Below are positions 1-8,646 of a DNA stretch of 53,490 nt, piece by piece. A model generated the notes under the pieces. It was not told the DNA's origin. It was given only the letters and a program-made list of their open reading frames with translations, and did no database searches. The position numbers were made by a program, and so were the translations under genes. The DNA comes from Streptomyces novaecaesareae (GTDB lineage: Bacteria > Actinomycetota > Actinomycetes > Streptomycetales > Streptomycetaceae), in the NCBI RefSeq assembly GCF_000716875.1, contig NZ_JNWQ01000048.1, positions 1 to 53,490 of the forward strand, in the 5' to 3' direction. Every line of letters starts with the position of its first letter. Positions within the stretch are counted from its first letter, which is position 1.

Positions 1-181
1 CGGCCCCGCCGCGCCGCGCCCCTGCCACCCCGGGCCGGTCCCCTTCGTCCCGCCCGTCTGCCGCCCCGCCGCGCCTTCACCCGACAGCCCCGTCCGTCCC
101 CGTCTCCCCACCCGTGCGCCCCCGCCACCCCGGGCAGAGACTGGTGGTGGACCGATGCTGCCCCGTGACACTGGGAGACGC

Positions 182-1069
182 ATGCTGCTGGGACTCACCA
201 CCGCGCTGGTCGCGACCGTCTGCTTCGGTTTCGGGGCGGTGTTCCAGGCGCGCGGGGCGCGGTCGGCCCCGCGTGCCGACCGGGTGCGGGCGGGGCTGCT
301 GGCCGCGCTGGCGCGGTCCTGGCAGTTCGTGGCCGGGACGCTATTGGACATCCTCGGCTTCGTGCTGAGCATCGTCGCCCTGCGCAGCCTCCCGCTCTTC
401 CTCGTACAGGCCGTCACCAACGGCAGCCTGGCCGTCACCGCCCTGGCCGCCGTCTGGCTGTTGGGTGCGCGCCTGCACCGGGCGGACCTCGCGGGCATCC
501 TCGCCGTGGTCGTCGGCCTGACCCTGCTCGCGCTCGGCTCCGGCAAGGAAGGCCGAAACTACGCCCCGGCCGCGTTCCACTGGTCGCTGCTGGCCGCCAC
601 CGCCGTCATGCTGCTCGCCACCCTCGTCCTGGTGCGCCGGGACGGCACCGTGGCCGCGGCCGGGCTGGGCCTGCTGGCCGGGGTCGGTTTCGGGGTGACC
701 AGCCTCGCCGTGCGCGTCATGGACGCCTCCAGCCTGCCCGCGGTCCTCGCCGACCCCGCCGCCTATGCTCTGGCCGTCGGCGGCCTCGGCGGCTACCTCG
801 CCTACGCGCTGGCCCTGCAGCGCGGCACGGTGACGGCCGCGACCGCCGCCGGGACGGTGGCCGAGACCTTCGGCCCGGCCCTGGTCGGGGTGATGGCGCT
901 CGGCGACGCCGCTCGCCCCGGGTTCGAGTGGTGCGCGCTGACGGGCTTCGCGGTGGCGGTGGGCGGCACCTTCCTGCTCTCGCGTTTCGGCGAACTGGAG
1001 GGCGGGTCGGCCGAGCTGTCGTCCCGGCATGCGGACACCGAGGCGGAGGCGGCCGTCCCGCCCCGGTAG
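182..1069 (+). CDS. DMT/EamA-like multi-helix membrane transporter
   Basis: About 295 residues made almost entirely of hydrophobic helices (roughly nine to ten), with the small-residue-rich helices and two-half layout of the drug/metabolite transporter superfamily. The charged, Ser-rich C-terminal tail is presumably cytoplasmic. An in-frame ATG exists at 155, but GGGAGA at 172-177 lies just before ATG 182, so the internal start is preferred. It is followed by an SDR and a NodB deacetylase on the same strand, with a sugar-nucleotide operon facing them, so export or flipping of a glycolipid or metabolite is a reasonable inference. The substrate is not visible in the sequence. No solute-binding partner is present. 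Confidence 0.8.
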   Translation: MLLGLTTALVATVCFGFGAVFQARGARSAPRADRVRAGLLAALARSWQFVAGTLLDILGFVLSIVALRSLPLFLVQAVTNGSLAVTALAAVWLLGARLHRADLAGILAVVVGLTLLALGSGKEGRNYAPAAFHWSLLAATAVMLLATLVLVRRDGTVAAAGLGLLAGVGFGVTSLAVRVMDASSLPAVLADPAAYALAVGGLGGYLAYALALQRGTVTAATAAGTVAETFGPALVGVMALGDAARPGFEWCALTGFAVAVGGTFLLSRFGELEGGSAELSSRHADTEAEAAVPPR

Positions 1070-1147
1070 CCCGGACGGTTCCGCCGTGCGAAGGTGACTT
1101 GCCGGACAAAAAGGACGGCGACACGGCCACAGAGCGGCAGGTGCGCG

Positions 1148-1948
1148 ATGGCGGAGGAACCCCGATCGGACTCCCACCCCCGATCCCGGCGGCCGGAGCC
1201 GACCGGGCGCCCCGTCGCCCTGGTCACCGGCGCCTCCTCCGGCATCGGCCTCGCCACCGCCACCCGACTGGCCGAGGCCGGCTGGCACACCCTGCTCTCC
1301 GGCACCGACCGGGCCCGCCTCGACGAGGTCGCCGACCGCACCGGAGGCCTCGCCCTGCCGGAGGACCTGAGCAAGCCGGACGGCCCGCGCCGCCTCGCCG
1401 AGGCCGCACTGGCCGAGGCCGGCCGGGTGGACGCCCTGGTCGCGAGCGCCGGCCTCGGCTGGCGCGGCCCGTTCGCGGACACCCCCTCCGACACGCTGGA
1501 CCGGATGATCGAGGTCAACCTCGCCGCCCCGCTGCGCCTGGTCCGCCTCCTCCTGCCCGGCATGCTGGAGCGCCGGCACGGCCGGATCGTGCTGCTCGGC
1601 TCGATGGCCGGCCAGGTCGGCGTGCGCGACGAGTCGGGCTACGCGGCGACCAAGGGCGGGCTGACGATGTTCGCCGAGAGCCTCTGGTACGAGCTGCGCG
1701 GCACCGGGGTGGGGGTGCGCCTGGTGCTCCCGGGGGCGGTGGACACCCCGTTCTTCGACCGCCGCGGCACGCCGTACCAGCGCGAGCGGCCGCGCCCCGT
1801 CTCGGCGGAGCGGGTCGCGGACACGGTGGTCGCGACCATCACCACCGAACGCGACCGCCTGTACGTGCCGCACTGGCTCGGCTTCCCGGCCCGCATCCAC
1901 GGCGTCGCGCCCGGCGTGTTCCGCCGGATGGCCTCCCGCTTCGGCTGA
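1148..1948 (+). CDS. SDR family NAD(P)-dependent oxidoreductase
   Basis: A 266-residue classical short-chain dehydrogenase/reductase. The cofactor motif TGASSGIG is at residues 27-34. The catalytic set is complete: Asn124, Ser152 (LGSMAG), Tyr165 and Lys169 (YAATK). A longer in-frame start at 1094 adds 18 unconserved-looking residues; ATG 1148 after GGCAGG is preferred but the ribosome site is weak. It ends 7 bases before the NodB deacetylase gene and is probably co-transcribed with it. Substrate is unknown. Co-location with deacetylase, epimerase and aminotransferase genes suggests a role in sugar or lipid modification, by inference only. Confidence 0.88.
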   Translation: MAEEPRSDSHPRSRRPEPTGRPVALVTGASSGIGLATATRLAEAGWHTLLSGTDRARLDEVADRTGGLALPEDLSKPDGPRRLAEAALAEAGRVDALVASAGLGWRGPFADTPSDTLDRMIEVNLAAPLRLVRLLLPGMLERRHGRIVLLGSMAGQVGVRDESGYAATKGGLTMFAESLWYELRGTGVGVRLVLPGAVDTPFFDRRGTPYQRERPRPVSAERVADTVVATITTERDRLYVPHWLGFPARIHGVAPGVFRRMASRFG

Positions 1949-1955
1949 GCACCGC

Positions 1956-2696
1956 ATGGGCAGCGCCACCACGGCCCTCCTCGTCCGTCCCCTCGCCGCC
2001 GCGGCCGCAGTGGAGTTCCTGCACCTCGCCCCGGCCGCCGTCCGCCTCCCGCCGCTGCGCCGCACCCTGGCCCGCCGAACCGCCGGACGCGGCACCACCC
2101 CGGGCCACGTCGCCCTGACCTTCGACGATGGTCCCGACCCGCGCAGCACCCCGTACGTCCTCGACGCGCTGGACGAACTCGGCGCCCGCGCCACCTTCTT
2201 CCTGCTCGGCTCGATGCTGGAACGCGCCCCCACGCTCGGCCGCGAGGTGGTCCGGCGCGGCCACGAGGTCGCCGTCCACGGCTGGTACCACCGGCCGCAG
2301 TGGTACCCGGCGCCCGCCCGCGACCTGCGCGAACTGCGCCGCGCCACCGAGGCGGTCACCGAGCTGTGCGGCGCCCGCCCGCTCTGGTACCGCCCGCCGT
2401 ACGGCGTCCTGGCCGCGGGCCCGGCCCTGGCCGCCCGCCGCCTCGGCCTGCGCAGCGTGCTGTGGACCGCCTGGGGACGCGACTGGACGGCGGAGGCCAC
2501 CGGCGCCTCCGTCTACGCGACCGCCCGTCCCGGCCTCACCGCCGGCGCCACCCTCCTCCTCCACGACTCCGACTGCACCTCCGCCCCCGGCTCCTGGCGC
2601 GCCACCGTCGCCGCCCTCCCGCTGATCGCCGGGCACTGCCGCACCCGCCACCTCACGCTCGGCCCCCTCCGCGACCACGCGGTGCCGCCTCCGTAG
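1956..2696 (+). CDS. Polysaccharide deacetylase family (NodB domain) protein
   Basis: 246 residues. A hydrophobic N-terminal stretch (residues 5-30) could be a membrane anchor or uncleaved signal. The NodB homology domain follows: motif 1 TFDDGPDP with Asp57/Asp58, metal ligands His108 and His112 (VHGWYH), a later RPPYG motif and a C-terminal LLLHDSD motif. This is a complete carbohydrate esterase 4 metal site, so N-deacetylase (or deformylase) activity on an amino sugar is likely. It starts 7 bases after the SDR stop. The opposed operon on the other strand supplies aminotransferase, epimerase and glycosyltransferase functions, which suggests the substrate is an N-acylated aminosugar attached to lipid or polymer. 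Confidence 0.87.
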   Translation: MGSATTALLVRPLAAAAAVEFLHLAPAAVRLPPLRRTLARRTAGRGTTPGHVALTFDDGPDPRSTPYVLDALDELGARATFFLLGSMLERAPTLGREVVRRGHEVAVHGWYHRPQWYPAPARDLRELRRATEAVTELCGARPLWYRPPYGVLAAGPALAARRLGLRSVLWTAWGRDWTAEATGASVYATARPGLTAGATLLLHDSDCTSAPGSWRATVAALPLIAGHCRTRHLTLGPLRDHAVPPP

Positions 2697-2709
2697 GGCC
2701 CGACGGACG

Positions 2710-3801
2710 TCAGCCCAGCCCCACCCGCCGCAGCGCCGCCCCGAACCCGCTCTGCCAGCCCTCCGGCGTGGCGCCGGGCGAGGGGGCGGGGGAGGGGCGC
2801 TTCAGCGCCGCGAGGGCGTTGCGGACGACCTCGGCCGGGCGGGCGGAGGAGACGTCGGCGTGGCCCAGTTCGAGCTCGTGCTGGAGGTTGTCGCGCCCGT
2901 GCCCCTGGACCACGTCGAGGAGCAGCAGCCGTCGGCCGAGCGCACGGGCCTCGCTGCAGGTGTCGCCGGAGCTGGTGACGACCAGGTCGGCGGCGGCCAT
3001 GAGGGTGGGGATCCGGTCGGTGTAGCCGAAGGGGTGCAGTCGGGGCCGGCAGCGTGCGGCGGCGCGCAGGCGGCGTTCCAGCTCCCGGTTTCGTCCGGCC
3101 ACGGCGAGCACGTGCGGCCCGGCGGCGGCGAGCGAGGCGGCGGTGCGGGCGAGCGGCCCGAGCCCCCAGGAGCCCGACATCAGCAGCACGCAGCGGGCGT
3201 CGGGCGGCACGGCCAGTTCGCCGCGCGCCTCGGCCCGCCCCGGCGGCCGGTAGAACGGCCGGCGCAGCGGCGCGGGCACGACGGCGATGTCGGCGTCCGG
3301 CCGGTAGCGCCGCACCGCGCAGGCCGCGACCTCCGAGGTGACCAGGAACAGGTCCGTTCCTTCCTGCACCCAGAGCCGGTGCGGTGTGACGTCCGTGCAG
3401 AACACGAAGTGCCGGAACTCCCGCCCCTGTCCCCACTCCTGCAGGCGGTTGACCGCCGAGGTGGCGGTGGCGAACACCGAGACCACCAGCTGCGGTCGCT
3501 GCGCCTCGACCAGCTTGCGCAGCGCGGGGACGAGCCGGGTGCGGGCCGCCGCGTCGGCGAGCAGGGCGATCCGTGCGCCCGGGCGCAGCGCCGAGAAGTG
3601 GAAGGCGTCGTACACCCCGGGCAGGTCGAGCAGCCGGCGGAAGACCGCTTCCCCGGCCGCGCCCGAGCGTTCGCCGAGCAGGGCCATCGCGTCGACGGTG
3701 CTGGTGGTCCAGCCGAGTTCCCGCAGGGTGTCGGCGCAGGCCTGGGCCATGACGTCGTGGCCCTGGCCGAGCGAGCCGGAGACCAGCAGGGCGTGCGGCA
3801 T
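2710..3801 (-). CDS. MGDG-synthase-like (GT28 family) glycosyltransferase
   Basis: 363 residues with the N-terminal glycine-rich loop SGSLGQGHD (residues 8-16) typical of diacylglycerol glycosyltransferases and MurG relatives. A GT-B fold is implied, with a second-domain loop MSGSWGLG and a donor-site stretch near DLVVTSSGDTCSEA. The start is ATG 3801, 13 bases after the epimerase stop, making it the third gene of a - strand operon. It probably transfers a sugar from a nucleotide donor to a lipid acceptor at the inner face of the membrane. Donor identity is not readable; the upstream epimerase and aminotransferase suggest an amino or deoxy sugar. Confidence 0.8.
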   Translation of the reverse strand: MPHALLVSGSLGQGHDVMAQACADTLRELGWTTSTVDAMALLGERSGAAGEAVFRRLLDLPGVYDAFHFSALRPGARIALLADAAARTRLVPALRKLVEAQRPQLVVSVFATATSAVNRLQEWGQGREFRHFVFCTDVTPHRLWVQEGTDLFLVTSEVAACAVRRYRPDADIAVVPAPLRRPFYRPPGRAEARGELAVPPDARCVLLMSGSWGLGPLARTAASLAAAGPHVLAVAGRNRELERRLRAAARCRPRLHPFGYTDRIPTLMAAADLVVTSSGDTCSEARALGRRLLLLDVVQGHGRDNLQHELELGHADVSSARPAEVVRNALAALKRPSPAPSPGATPEGWQSGFGAALRRVGLG

Positions 3802-3814
3802 CGGGCGGCCCCGG

Positions 3815-4759
3815 TCAGGTGGTGGCGGAGGCGGCGGTGGTGGCCCGGTACCAGTCCGCGTACCGCCGCACGCCCTCCGCGAAGTTGGTCCGCGGTGACC
3901 AGCCCAGCAGCCGCTTCGCCTGGGCCGAGGAGATCCGCCGTCCCGCGTAGTCGGCCTTGCGGCCGTCGATGTGCTCGATGGTGACGGGCCCGAGCAGGCC
4001 GTCGACGGTGTCGGCGATGTCGCGCACCGAGACGGCCGTCGAGCCCTCCAGGGCGAAGGTCTGGTCCTCGGCGGCGGGGGACAGGGCCCGGACGTGGGCG
4101 TCGGCGAGGTCCTCGACGTAGACGAAGTTGCGGCTCTGCCGGCCGTCGCCGGCGATGGTGATCGGCCGGCCGGCCAGCGCGGCCTGGACGAACCGGGCGA
4201 CGACGAGTTCGTCGCGCATCCGGGGCCCGTACGGGATGCCGTAGCGCAGGATGGTGAAGTGCTGCCCGTACAGCTCGCGGTAGCTGTGCACCAGCATCTC
4301 GGCGGCGAGCTTGGTGGCCACGTACAGGTGGCCGCTGTGTTCCAGCTCGATCGGGACGTGTTCGTCCAACTCCTGTTCCTCGCCGCCGAGTTGCTCACCA
4401 GCGAGGGCGGCGCCGTAGACCCAGACGGTGCTCGCCAGGACGGTCCGGCTGAGGCCGCTGCGCCGGGCGGCCTCCAGGACGGCCTCGGTGCCGTCGATGT
4501 TGGTCCGTACGGCCCGGACCGGGTCGGCGGAGACCTGTTCGACGTCGGCCATCGCGGCGAGGTGGTAGACCACTTCGCTGCCCGCCAGCGCGGAGGTGAG
4601 CGCCTTCAGGTCGAGGACGTCGATCCGCGCGTGTTCGGCGTTGGGGTTGAGGTACTTGTCGGTGGTGTCCACCGCGAGGACGTCGTGGCCGGCGGCGATC
4701 AGGTGGTCCACGACGTGTGAGCCGATGAATCCGCACCCCCCGGTGACGGCTATCCGCAC
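3815..4759 (-). CDS. NAD-dependent sugar-nucleotide epimerase/dehydratase
   Basis: 314 residues, extended SDR. The N-terminal TGGCGFIG (residues 6-13) binds NAD, a YHLAA motif is near residue 65, and the catalytic pair is Tyr146/Lys150 (YVATK) with Ser110/Thr111. The C-terminal substrate domain includes RNFVYVEDLADAHV and LGWSP, standard for nucleotide-sugar enzymes. It sits second in the operon, 63 bases downstream of the aminotransferase and 13 bases before the glycosyltransferase. Whether it epimerises, dehydrates or decarboxylates cannot be told from sequence. Its place next to a DegT aminotransferase fits making a keto-sugar for transamination. Confidence 0.88.
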   Translation of the reverse strand: MRIAVTGGCGFIGSHVVDHLIAAGHDVLAVDTTDKYLNPNAEHARIDVLDLKALTSALAGSEVVYHLAAMADVEQVSADPVRAVRTNIDGTEAVLEAARRSGLSRTVLASTVWVYGAALAGEQLGGEEQELDEHVPIELEHSGHLYVATKLAAEMLVHSYRELYGQHFTILRYGIPYGPRMRDELVVARFVQAALAGRPITIAGDGRQSRNFVYVEDLADAHVRALSPAAEDQTFALEGSTAVSVRDIADTVDGLLGPVTIEHIDGRKADYAGRRISSAQAKRLLGWSPRTNFAEGVRRYADWYRATTAASATT

Positions 4760-4822
4760 GTTCTTGCTCCCTTCGCTCTCTTTCCGGCGGGTCCGTGTTG
4801 GCGTTTCCTGCTGCTGTCCCGG

Positions 4823-5947
4823 CTATCCGGCCGACCGCCGGAGCACCGCCGTGACGGCCTCGACGACCTGCTCCGTCTCGTCCTCCGTCATGTCGGAGTG
4901 CACCGGAAGGCAGATCTGGCGGGCGCAGACGTCCTCGGCCACCGGCAGCGGCCTGCGCCGGTACGGGGCGAGCACGGGCTGCAGGTGCAGCGGCAGGTCG
5001 TACACCTCGCCGGACAGCCGCACGCCGAACTCCTCGGCGACCGCGCGCTTGAACGCGGCGCGGTCCGTCCCGGGCGGCAGCAGCGCCACGTACTTGTAGT
5101 AGTTGCCGCGGCAGCCCGGCGGTTCGAGCACCGGCTCCAGGCCGTCGAGCCCGGCCAGCGCCTCGTCGTAGCGGCGGGCGACGGCCCGGCGGGTCTCGAT
5201 GAACTCCTTGAGCCGGCGCAGGTGCACCGCGCCGACGGCCGCGTGGAGCTCGCTCATCCGCCAGGAGTAGCCGAGCAGGACGTGGTGGTTGGTGGTGAAG
5301 GAGCCCTTGCCCTGGTCGCGGTAGATCCGGGCCTCGTCGCGCAGCTCCGGCGACTCGGTGAGGATCATGCCGCCCTCGCCGCTGGTGGTGACCTTGGTCG
5401 GGTAGAAGGAGAAGGCCCCGGCCAGGCCGAAGGTCCCGGCGGCGCGACCGTTCAGGCTGCTGCCGTGGGCGTGCGCGGCGTCCTCGATCAGCGGGATGCC
5501 GCGCTGGTCGCAGAGCGCGCGCAGGGCCTCGGCCTGCGGGGTGACCAGTCCGCCGATGTGCACCAGGACGACCGCGGCGGTGTCCGGGGTGAGCGCCGCC
5601 GCGAGGGTCTCGGGGGAGAGCGCGAGGGTGGCCGGGTCGACGTCGGCGAACACCGGGCGCCCGCCCGCGTGGACCACCGCGCCGGCCGTCGCGTAGAACG
5701 TGACGGCGGGCACGACCACGTCGAGGCCCCGGACGTCGACGGTGCGCAGGATCACCTCCAGCGCCGCCGTGCCGCTGCTCACCGCGACGGCGTGCGAGGC
5801 ACCGTGCTCGGCGGCGAAGGCCTGCTCGAAGCGCTCGGTCCACGGGCCGAGGGTGAGGGCACCGGTGGTGAGCATCTCGGTCACCGCCTCGGCGACGGCC
5901 GCGCGGTCGCTCTCGTCGAACACGATGCGGGCGGCTGGAACGCCCAT
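4823..5947 (-). CDS. DegT/DnrJ/EryC1/StrS family aminotransferase
   Basis: 374 residues, PLP-dependent sugar aminotransferase of fold type I. The Schiff-base lysine is Lys185 in SFYPTK, with the EDAAHAHGS motif (about 155-163) stacking and binding PLP, and SSGTAALE (57-64) holding phosphate. An upstream in-frame start at 6034 is rejected because GGAGGT lies about 5-6 bases before ATG 5947. It is first in the three-gene - strand operon and transcribed away from the MMPL gene. It probably converts a nucleotide keto-sugar from the downstream epimerase to an aminosugar. ArnB, PseC and StrS are members of the same family, so regiochemistry is open. Confidence 0.88.
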   Translation of the reverse strand: MGVPAARIVFDESDRAAVAEAVTEMLTTGALTLGPWTERFEQAFAAEHGASHAVAVSSGTAALEVILRTVDVRGLDVVVPAVTFYATAGAVVHAGGRPVFADVDPATLALSPETLAAALTPDTAAVVLVHIGGLVTPQAEALRALCDQRGIPLIEDAAHAHGSSLNGRAAGTFGLAGAFSFYPTKVTTSGEGGMILTESPELRDEARIYRDQGKGSFTTNHHVLLGYSWRMSELHAAVGAVHLRRLKEFIETRRAVARRYDEALAGLDGLEPVLEPPGCRGNYYKYVALLPPGTDRAAFKRAVAEEFGVRLSGEVYDLPLHLQPVLAPYRRRPLPVAEDVCARQICLPVHSDMTEDETEQVVEAVTAVLRRSAG

Positions 5948-6346
5948 GGGGCACCTCCGGCGGCGGGCTGCGGTGGGCAGCACCGATCGGGTCGGATCCT
6001 CCCGAACCGCAGGAAAAGCGGTCGGGTCAGGCACATCACGCTACTTCGCCCGGCCGGGGCCCGGCCCGTCGTCGCCGTCCGCACGGGTGACCCGGAGGCT
6101 TCCGCCGCAGGTAGGAGGGCTACTCCCGACGCAGGGCGTGCGCTCCTCCGTACGGGGGAGGCCCGTACTGCGTCCGCAGTAGGCAAACGGCCTGCGCAGG
6201 GACGACGACGGAGCAGGGGTCGGCGACCAACGATTGGTCATGCTGCGGCGGACCGCGCCCATGGGGGCGCCCGGCGTCCACGAGGACGTTCGGCCCGCCG
6301 CGGCGCCCTGTCTCCGAGAACCGCATCCGAAGGAGTCCGCTCCCCC
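5948..6346. promoter_or_regulatory. Divergent promoter region with three inverted repeats
   Basis: A 399-base gap between the divergent aminotransferase and MMPL genes. Perfect repeats seen: TACTGCG (6166-6172) with CGCAGTA (6175-6181), spacer 2; GACCAA (6225-6230) with TTGGTC (6234-6239), spacer 3; TACGGG (6151-6156) with CCCGTA (6162-6167), spacer 5. An imperfect 8-base pair CTCCTCCG/CGGGGGAG spans 6143-6160. AAGGAG at 6330-6335 serves the GTG of MMPL. The dyads look like operators; the NarL-type response regulator at 9984 is the nearest candidate binder, by inference. Confidence 0.55.
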
Positions 6347-8548
6347 GTGGCCACGTTCCTCTACCGCCTGGGCCGATGGGCCTTCGTCCGACGCCGGCTG
6401 GTGACCTTGCTCTGGGTCGCCGTGCTGGCGGTCGGCGGAGTCCTGGCGGCCAAGGCGCCCGCCGCACCCGACGACGGCCTCGCGATGCCAGGCACGGAGG
6501 CGCAGAAGGCCTTCGACCTGATGAACGAGCGCTTCCCCGGCGGCCACGCCGACGGCGCCTCGGCCCGGCTGGTGTTCGTCGCCCCCTCCGGTCAGAAGAT
6601 CACCGCCGGGCCCAACCAGCAGGCGGTCGAGCGCACGGTCGACGAGCTGGCCCACGCCGATCAGGTCACCGGAGCGGTCAGCCCGTTCAAGGTCGGCGCC
6701 GTCTCCAAGGACGGCACCACCGCGTACGCGACGGTCAGCTACTCCGCCAAGGCGGGCGAGCTGTCCAAGGGCGCCACCGACGCGCTGGAGCACGCCGCCC
6801 AGCACGGCCGGGACGCCGGGCTCAAGGTCGAGATCGGCGGCAACGCGCTGATGGCCAGGGCACAGGCGGACGGCAGCAGCGAGGCGATCGGCATGGCGCT
6901 GTCCGCCGTCGTCCTGGTGATCACCTTCGGGTCGTTGGTCGCGGCCGGCCTGCCGCTGCTCACGGCGGTCGTCGGCGTCGGCCTCGGCATGGCGCTGATC
7001 ACCGCGCTGGGCAGCACGCTCGGCCTGTCGAGCACCACCGGCACGCTCGCCATGATGCTCGGCCTCGCGGTCGGCATCGACTACGCGGTGTTCATCGTCT
7101 CCCGCTACCGGGCCGAGCTCACCGAGGGCCGCACGCCCGAGGAGGCGGCCGGCCGGGCCGTCGGCACCGCCGGGTCCGCGGTGGTGTTCGCCGGGCTCAC
7201 CGTGGTGATCGCGCTCGCCGGGCTCTCCGTGGTCGGCATCCCGATCCTGGCCAAGATGGGCCTGGCCGCCGCCGGTACGGTCGTCCTTGCCGTGCTCGTC
7301 GCGCTCACCCTGGTCCCCGCGCTGCTCGGCTTCCTCGGCCGCAAGGTGTTGCCGCGCAAGGTCCGCAAGGCCCGCGGCGGCGACTCCCGGGCGGCGTCGA
7401 AGGAGAACGGCGGCGCCCGCTGGGCCCGGTTCGTGCTGCGCCGCCCACTTGCAGTGCTGCTCGGCGGCGTGATCGGCCTCGGCGTGCTCGCGGCCCCCGC
7501 GCTCGACCTGCGGCTCGGCCTGCCCGGCGACGAGGCCAAGCCGACCTCCACCACCCAGCGCCGCGCCTACGACCTGCTCTCGGAGGGCTTCGGCCCCGGC
7601 TTCAACGGCCCGCTGACCGTCCTGGTGGACGCCAAGGGCGTCACCGACCCGAAGGCCGCCGCGAACGAGGTGGCCAGGAAGGTCTCCGGCCTGCCCGGCG
7701 TCGTCACCGTGACGCCACCGATGTTCAACAAGGCGGGCGACACGGCCCTGCTCAACGCGATCCCGGCGACGGGCCCGAGCGAGGCCGAGACCAAGGACAT
7801 CGTGCACGCCATCCGCGGCGACGCGGCCGGCCTGAAGTCGGCCACCGGGGCGACGGTCCTGGTCAGCGGCACGACGGCGATGAACATCGACGTCTCGCAG
7901 AAGCTGACGGACGCGCTGCTGCCCTACCTCGCCCTGGTCGTCGGCCTCGCCGTCCTGCTGCTGCTGGCAGTCTTCCGCTCCGTGCTCGTCCCGCTGAAGG
8001 CGGCGCTCGGCTTCCTGCTCTCGGTGGCCGCCGCGCTCGGTGCGGTGGTCGCGGTCTTCCAGTGGGGCTGGCTGGCCGACCTGATCGGCGTGGAGCAGAC
8101 CGGCCCGGTCATGAGCATGATGCCGATCTTCATGATCGGCGTGGTCTTCGGCCTCGCCATGGACTACGAGGTGTTCCTGGTCACCCGGATCCGCGAGGGC
8201 TACGTCCACGGCGAGCAGCCCGGCGAGGCGATCGTCACCGGCTTCCGGCACAACGCCCGGGTGGTCACCGCCGCCGCCTTCATCATGATCGCCGTCTTCG
8301 CGGGCTTCATCGGGATGAGCGAGCCGATGATCAAGATGATGGGCCTGGGTCTCGCCGCGGCCGTCGCCTTCGACGCCTTCGTGGTCCGGATGGCCATCGT
8401 CCCGGCCGTCCTCGCCCTGCTCGGTCGTCGCGCCTGGTGGCTGCCGCGCTGGCTGAACCACCTCATACCGGAGGTGGACGTCGAGGGCAGCAAGCTGCAC
8501 ACGCCCGCCACCGAAGCGGCCCTGGCCCGGGAGTCCGTCACCTTGTAG
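6347..8548 (+). CDS. MMPL family RND-type transporter
   Basis: 733 residues starting at GTG 6347, 11 bases after AAGGAG. Two halves each carry one helix, a large extracytoplasmic domain and a five-helix bundle. The first half holds GLAVGIDYAVFIVSRYR and the second GLAMDYEVFLVTRIRE, the proton-relay Asp-Tyr signature of MMPL exporters. It probably exports lipids or hydrophobic drugs. A histidine kinase and response regulator follow on the same strand after a strong hairpin, an arrangement seen for inducible exporters. Long read-through of this frame upstream to 4898 is a high-GC artefact lying antisense to the aminotransferase gene. Confidence 0.9.
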   Translation: MATFLYRLGRWAFVRRRLVTLLWVAVLAVGGVLAAKAPAAPDDGLAMPGTEAQKAFDLMNERFPGGHADGASARLVFVAPSGQKITAGPNQQAVERTVDELAHADQVTGAVSPFKVGAVSKDGTTAYATVSYSAKAGELSKGATDALEHAAQHGRDAGLKVEIGGNALMARAQADGSSEAIGMALSAVVLVITFGSLVAAGLPLLTAVVGVGLGMALITALGSTLGLSSTTGTLAMMLGLAVGIDYAVFIVSRYRAELTEGRTPEEAAGRAVGTAGSAVVFAGLTVVIALAGLSVVGIPILAKMGLAAAGTVVLAVLVALTLVPALLGFLGRKVLPRKVRKARGGDSRAASKENGGARWARFVLRRPLAVLLGGVIGLGVLAAPALDLRLGLPGDEAKPTSTTQRRAYDLLSEGFGPGFNGPLTVLVDAKGVTDPKAAANEVARKVSGLPGVVTVTPPMFNKAGDTALLNAIPATGPSEAETKDIVHAIRGDAAGLKSATGATVLVSGTTAMNIDVSQKLTDALLPYLALVVGLAVLLLLAVFRSVLVPLKAALGFLLSVAAALGAVVAVFQWGWLADLIGVEQTGPVMSMMPIFMIGVVFGLAMDYEVFLVTRIREGYVHGEQPGEAIVTGFRHNARVVTAAAFIMIAVFAGFIGMSEPMIKMMGLGLAAAVAFDAFVVRMAIVPAVLALLGRRAWWLPRWLNHLIPEVDVEGSKLHTPATEAALARESVTL

Positions 8549-8584
8549 CCGGGCCCCGATCCACCCCCCACCGACTACCGTTGC

Positions 8585-8624
8585 AGTCAGGGGCCGTCGC
8601 CGCTCGCGCTGACGGCCCCTGACT
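8585..8624 (+). terminator. Strong hairpin between MMPL and histidine kinase genes
   Basis: A 14-base perfect inverted repeat, AGTCAGGGGCCGTC (8585-8598) and its complement (8611-8624), with a 12-base loop, 36 bases after the MMPL stop and 22 before the kinase ATG. It lacks a U-run, as is usual in this group. It could end MMPL transcription or work as an attenuator setting the kinase/regulator level. Confidence 0.65.
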
Positions 8625-8646
8625 CGCGGACCCGGAGACCAGCACC

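Noticed and set aside
341..2500. Very long - strand open frame opposite the SDR and deacetylase genes
   Set aside because: Low-complexity Arg/Gly/Ala translation antisense to genes with complete motifs; a normal high-GC artefact.
6041..8500. 819-codon - strand frame opposite MMPL
   Set aside because: Asp/His/Gly-rich mirror of a transporter gene, no domain features.
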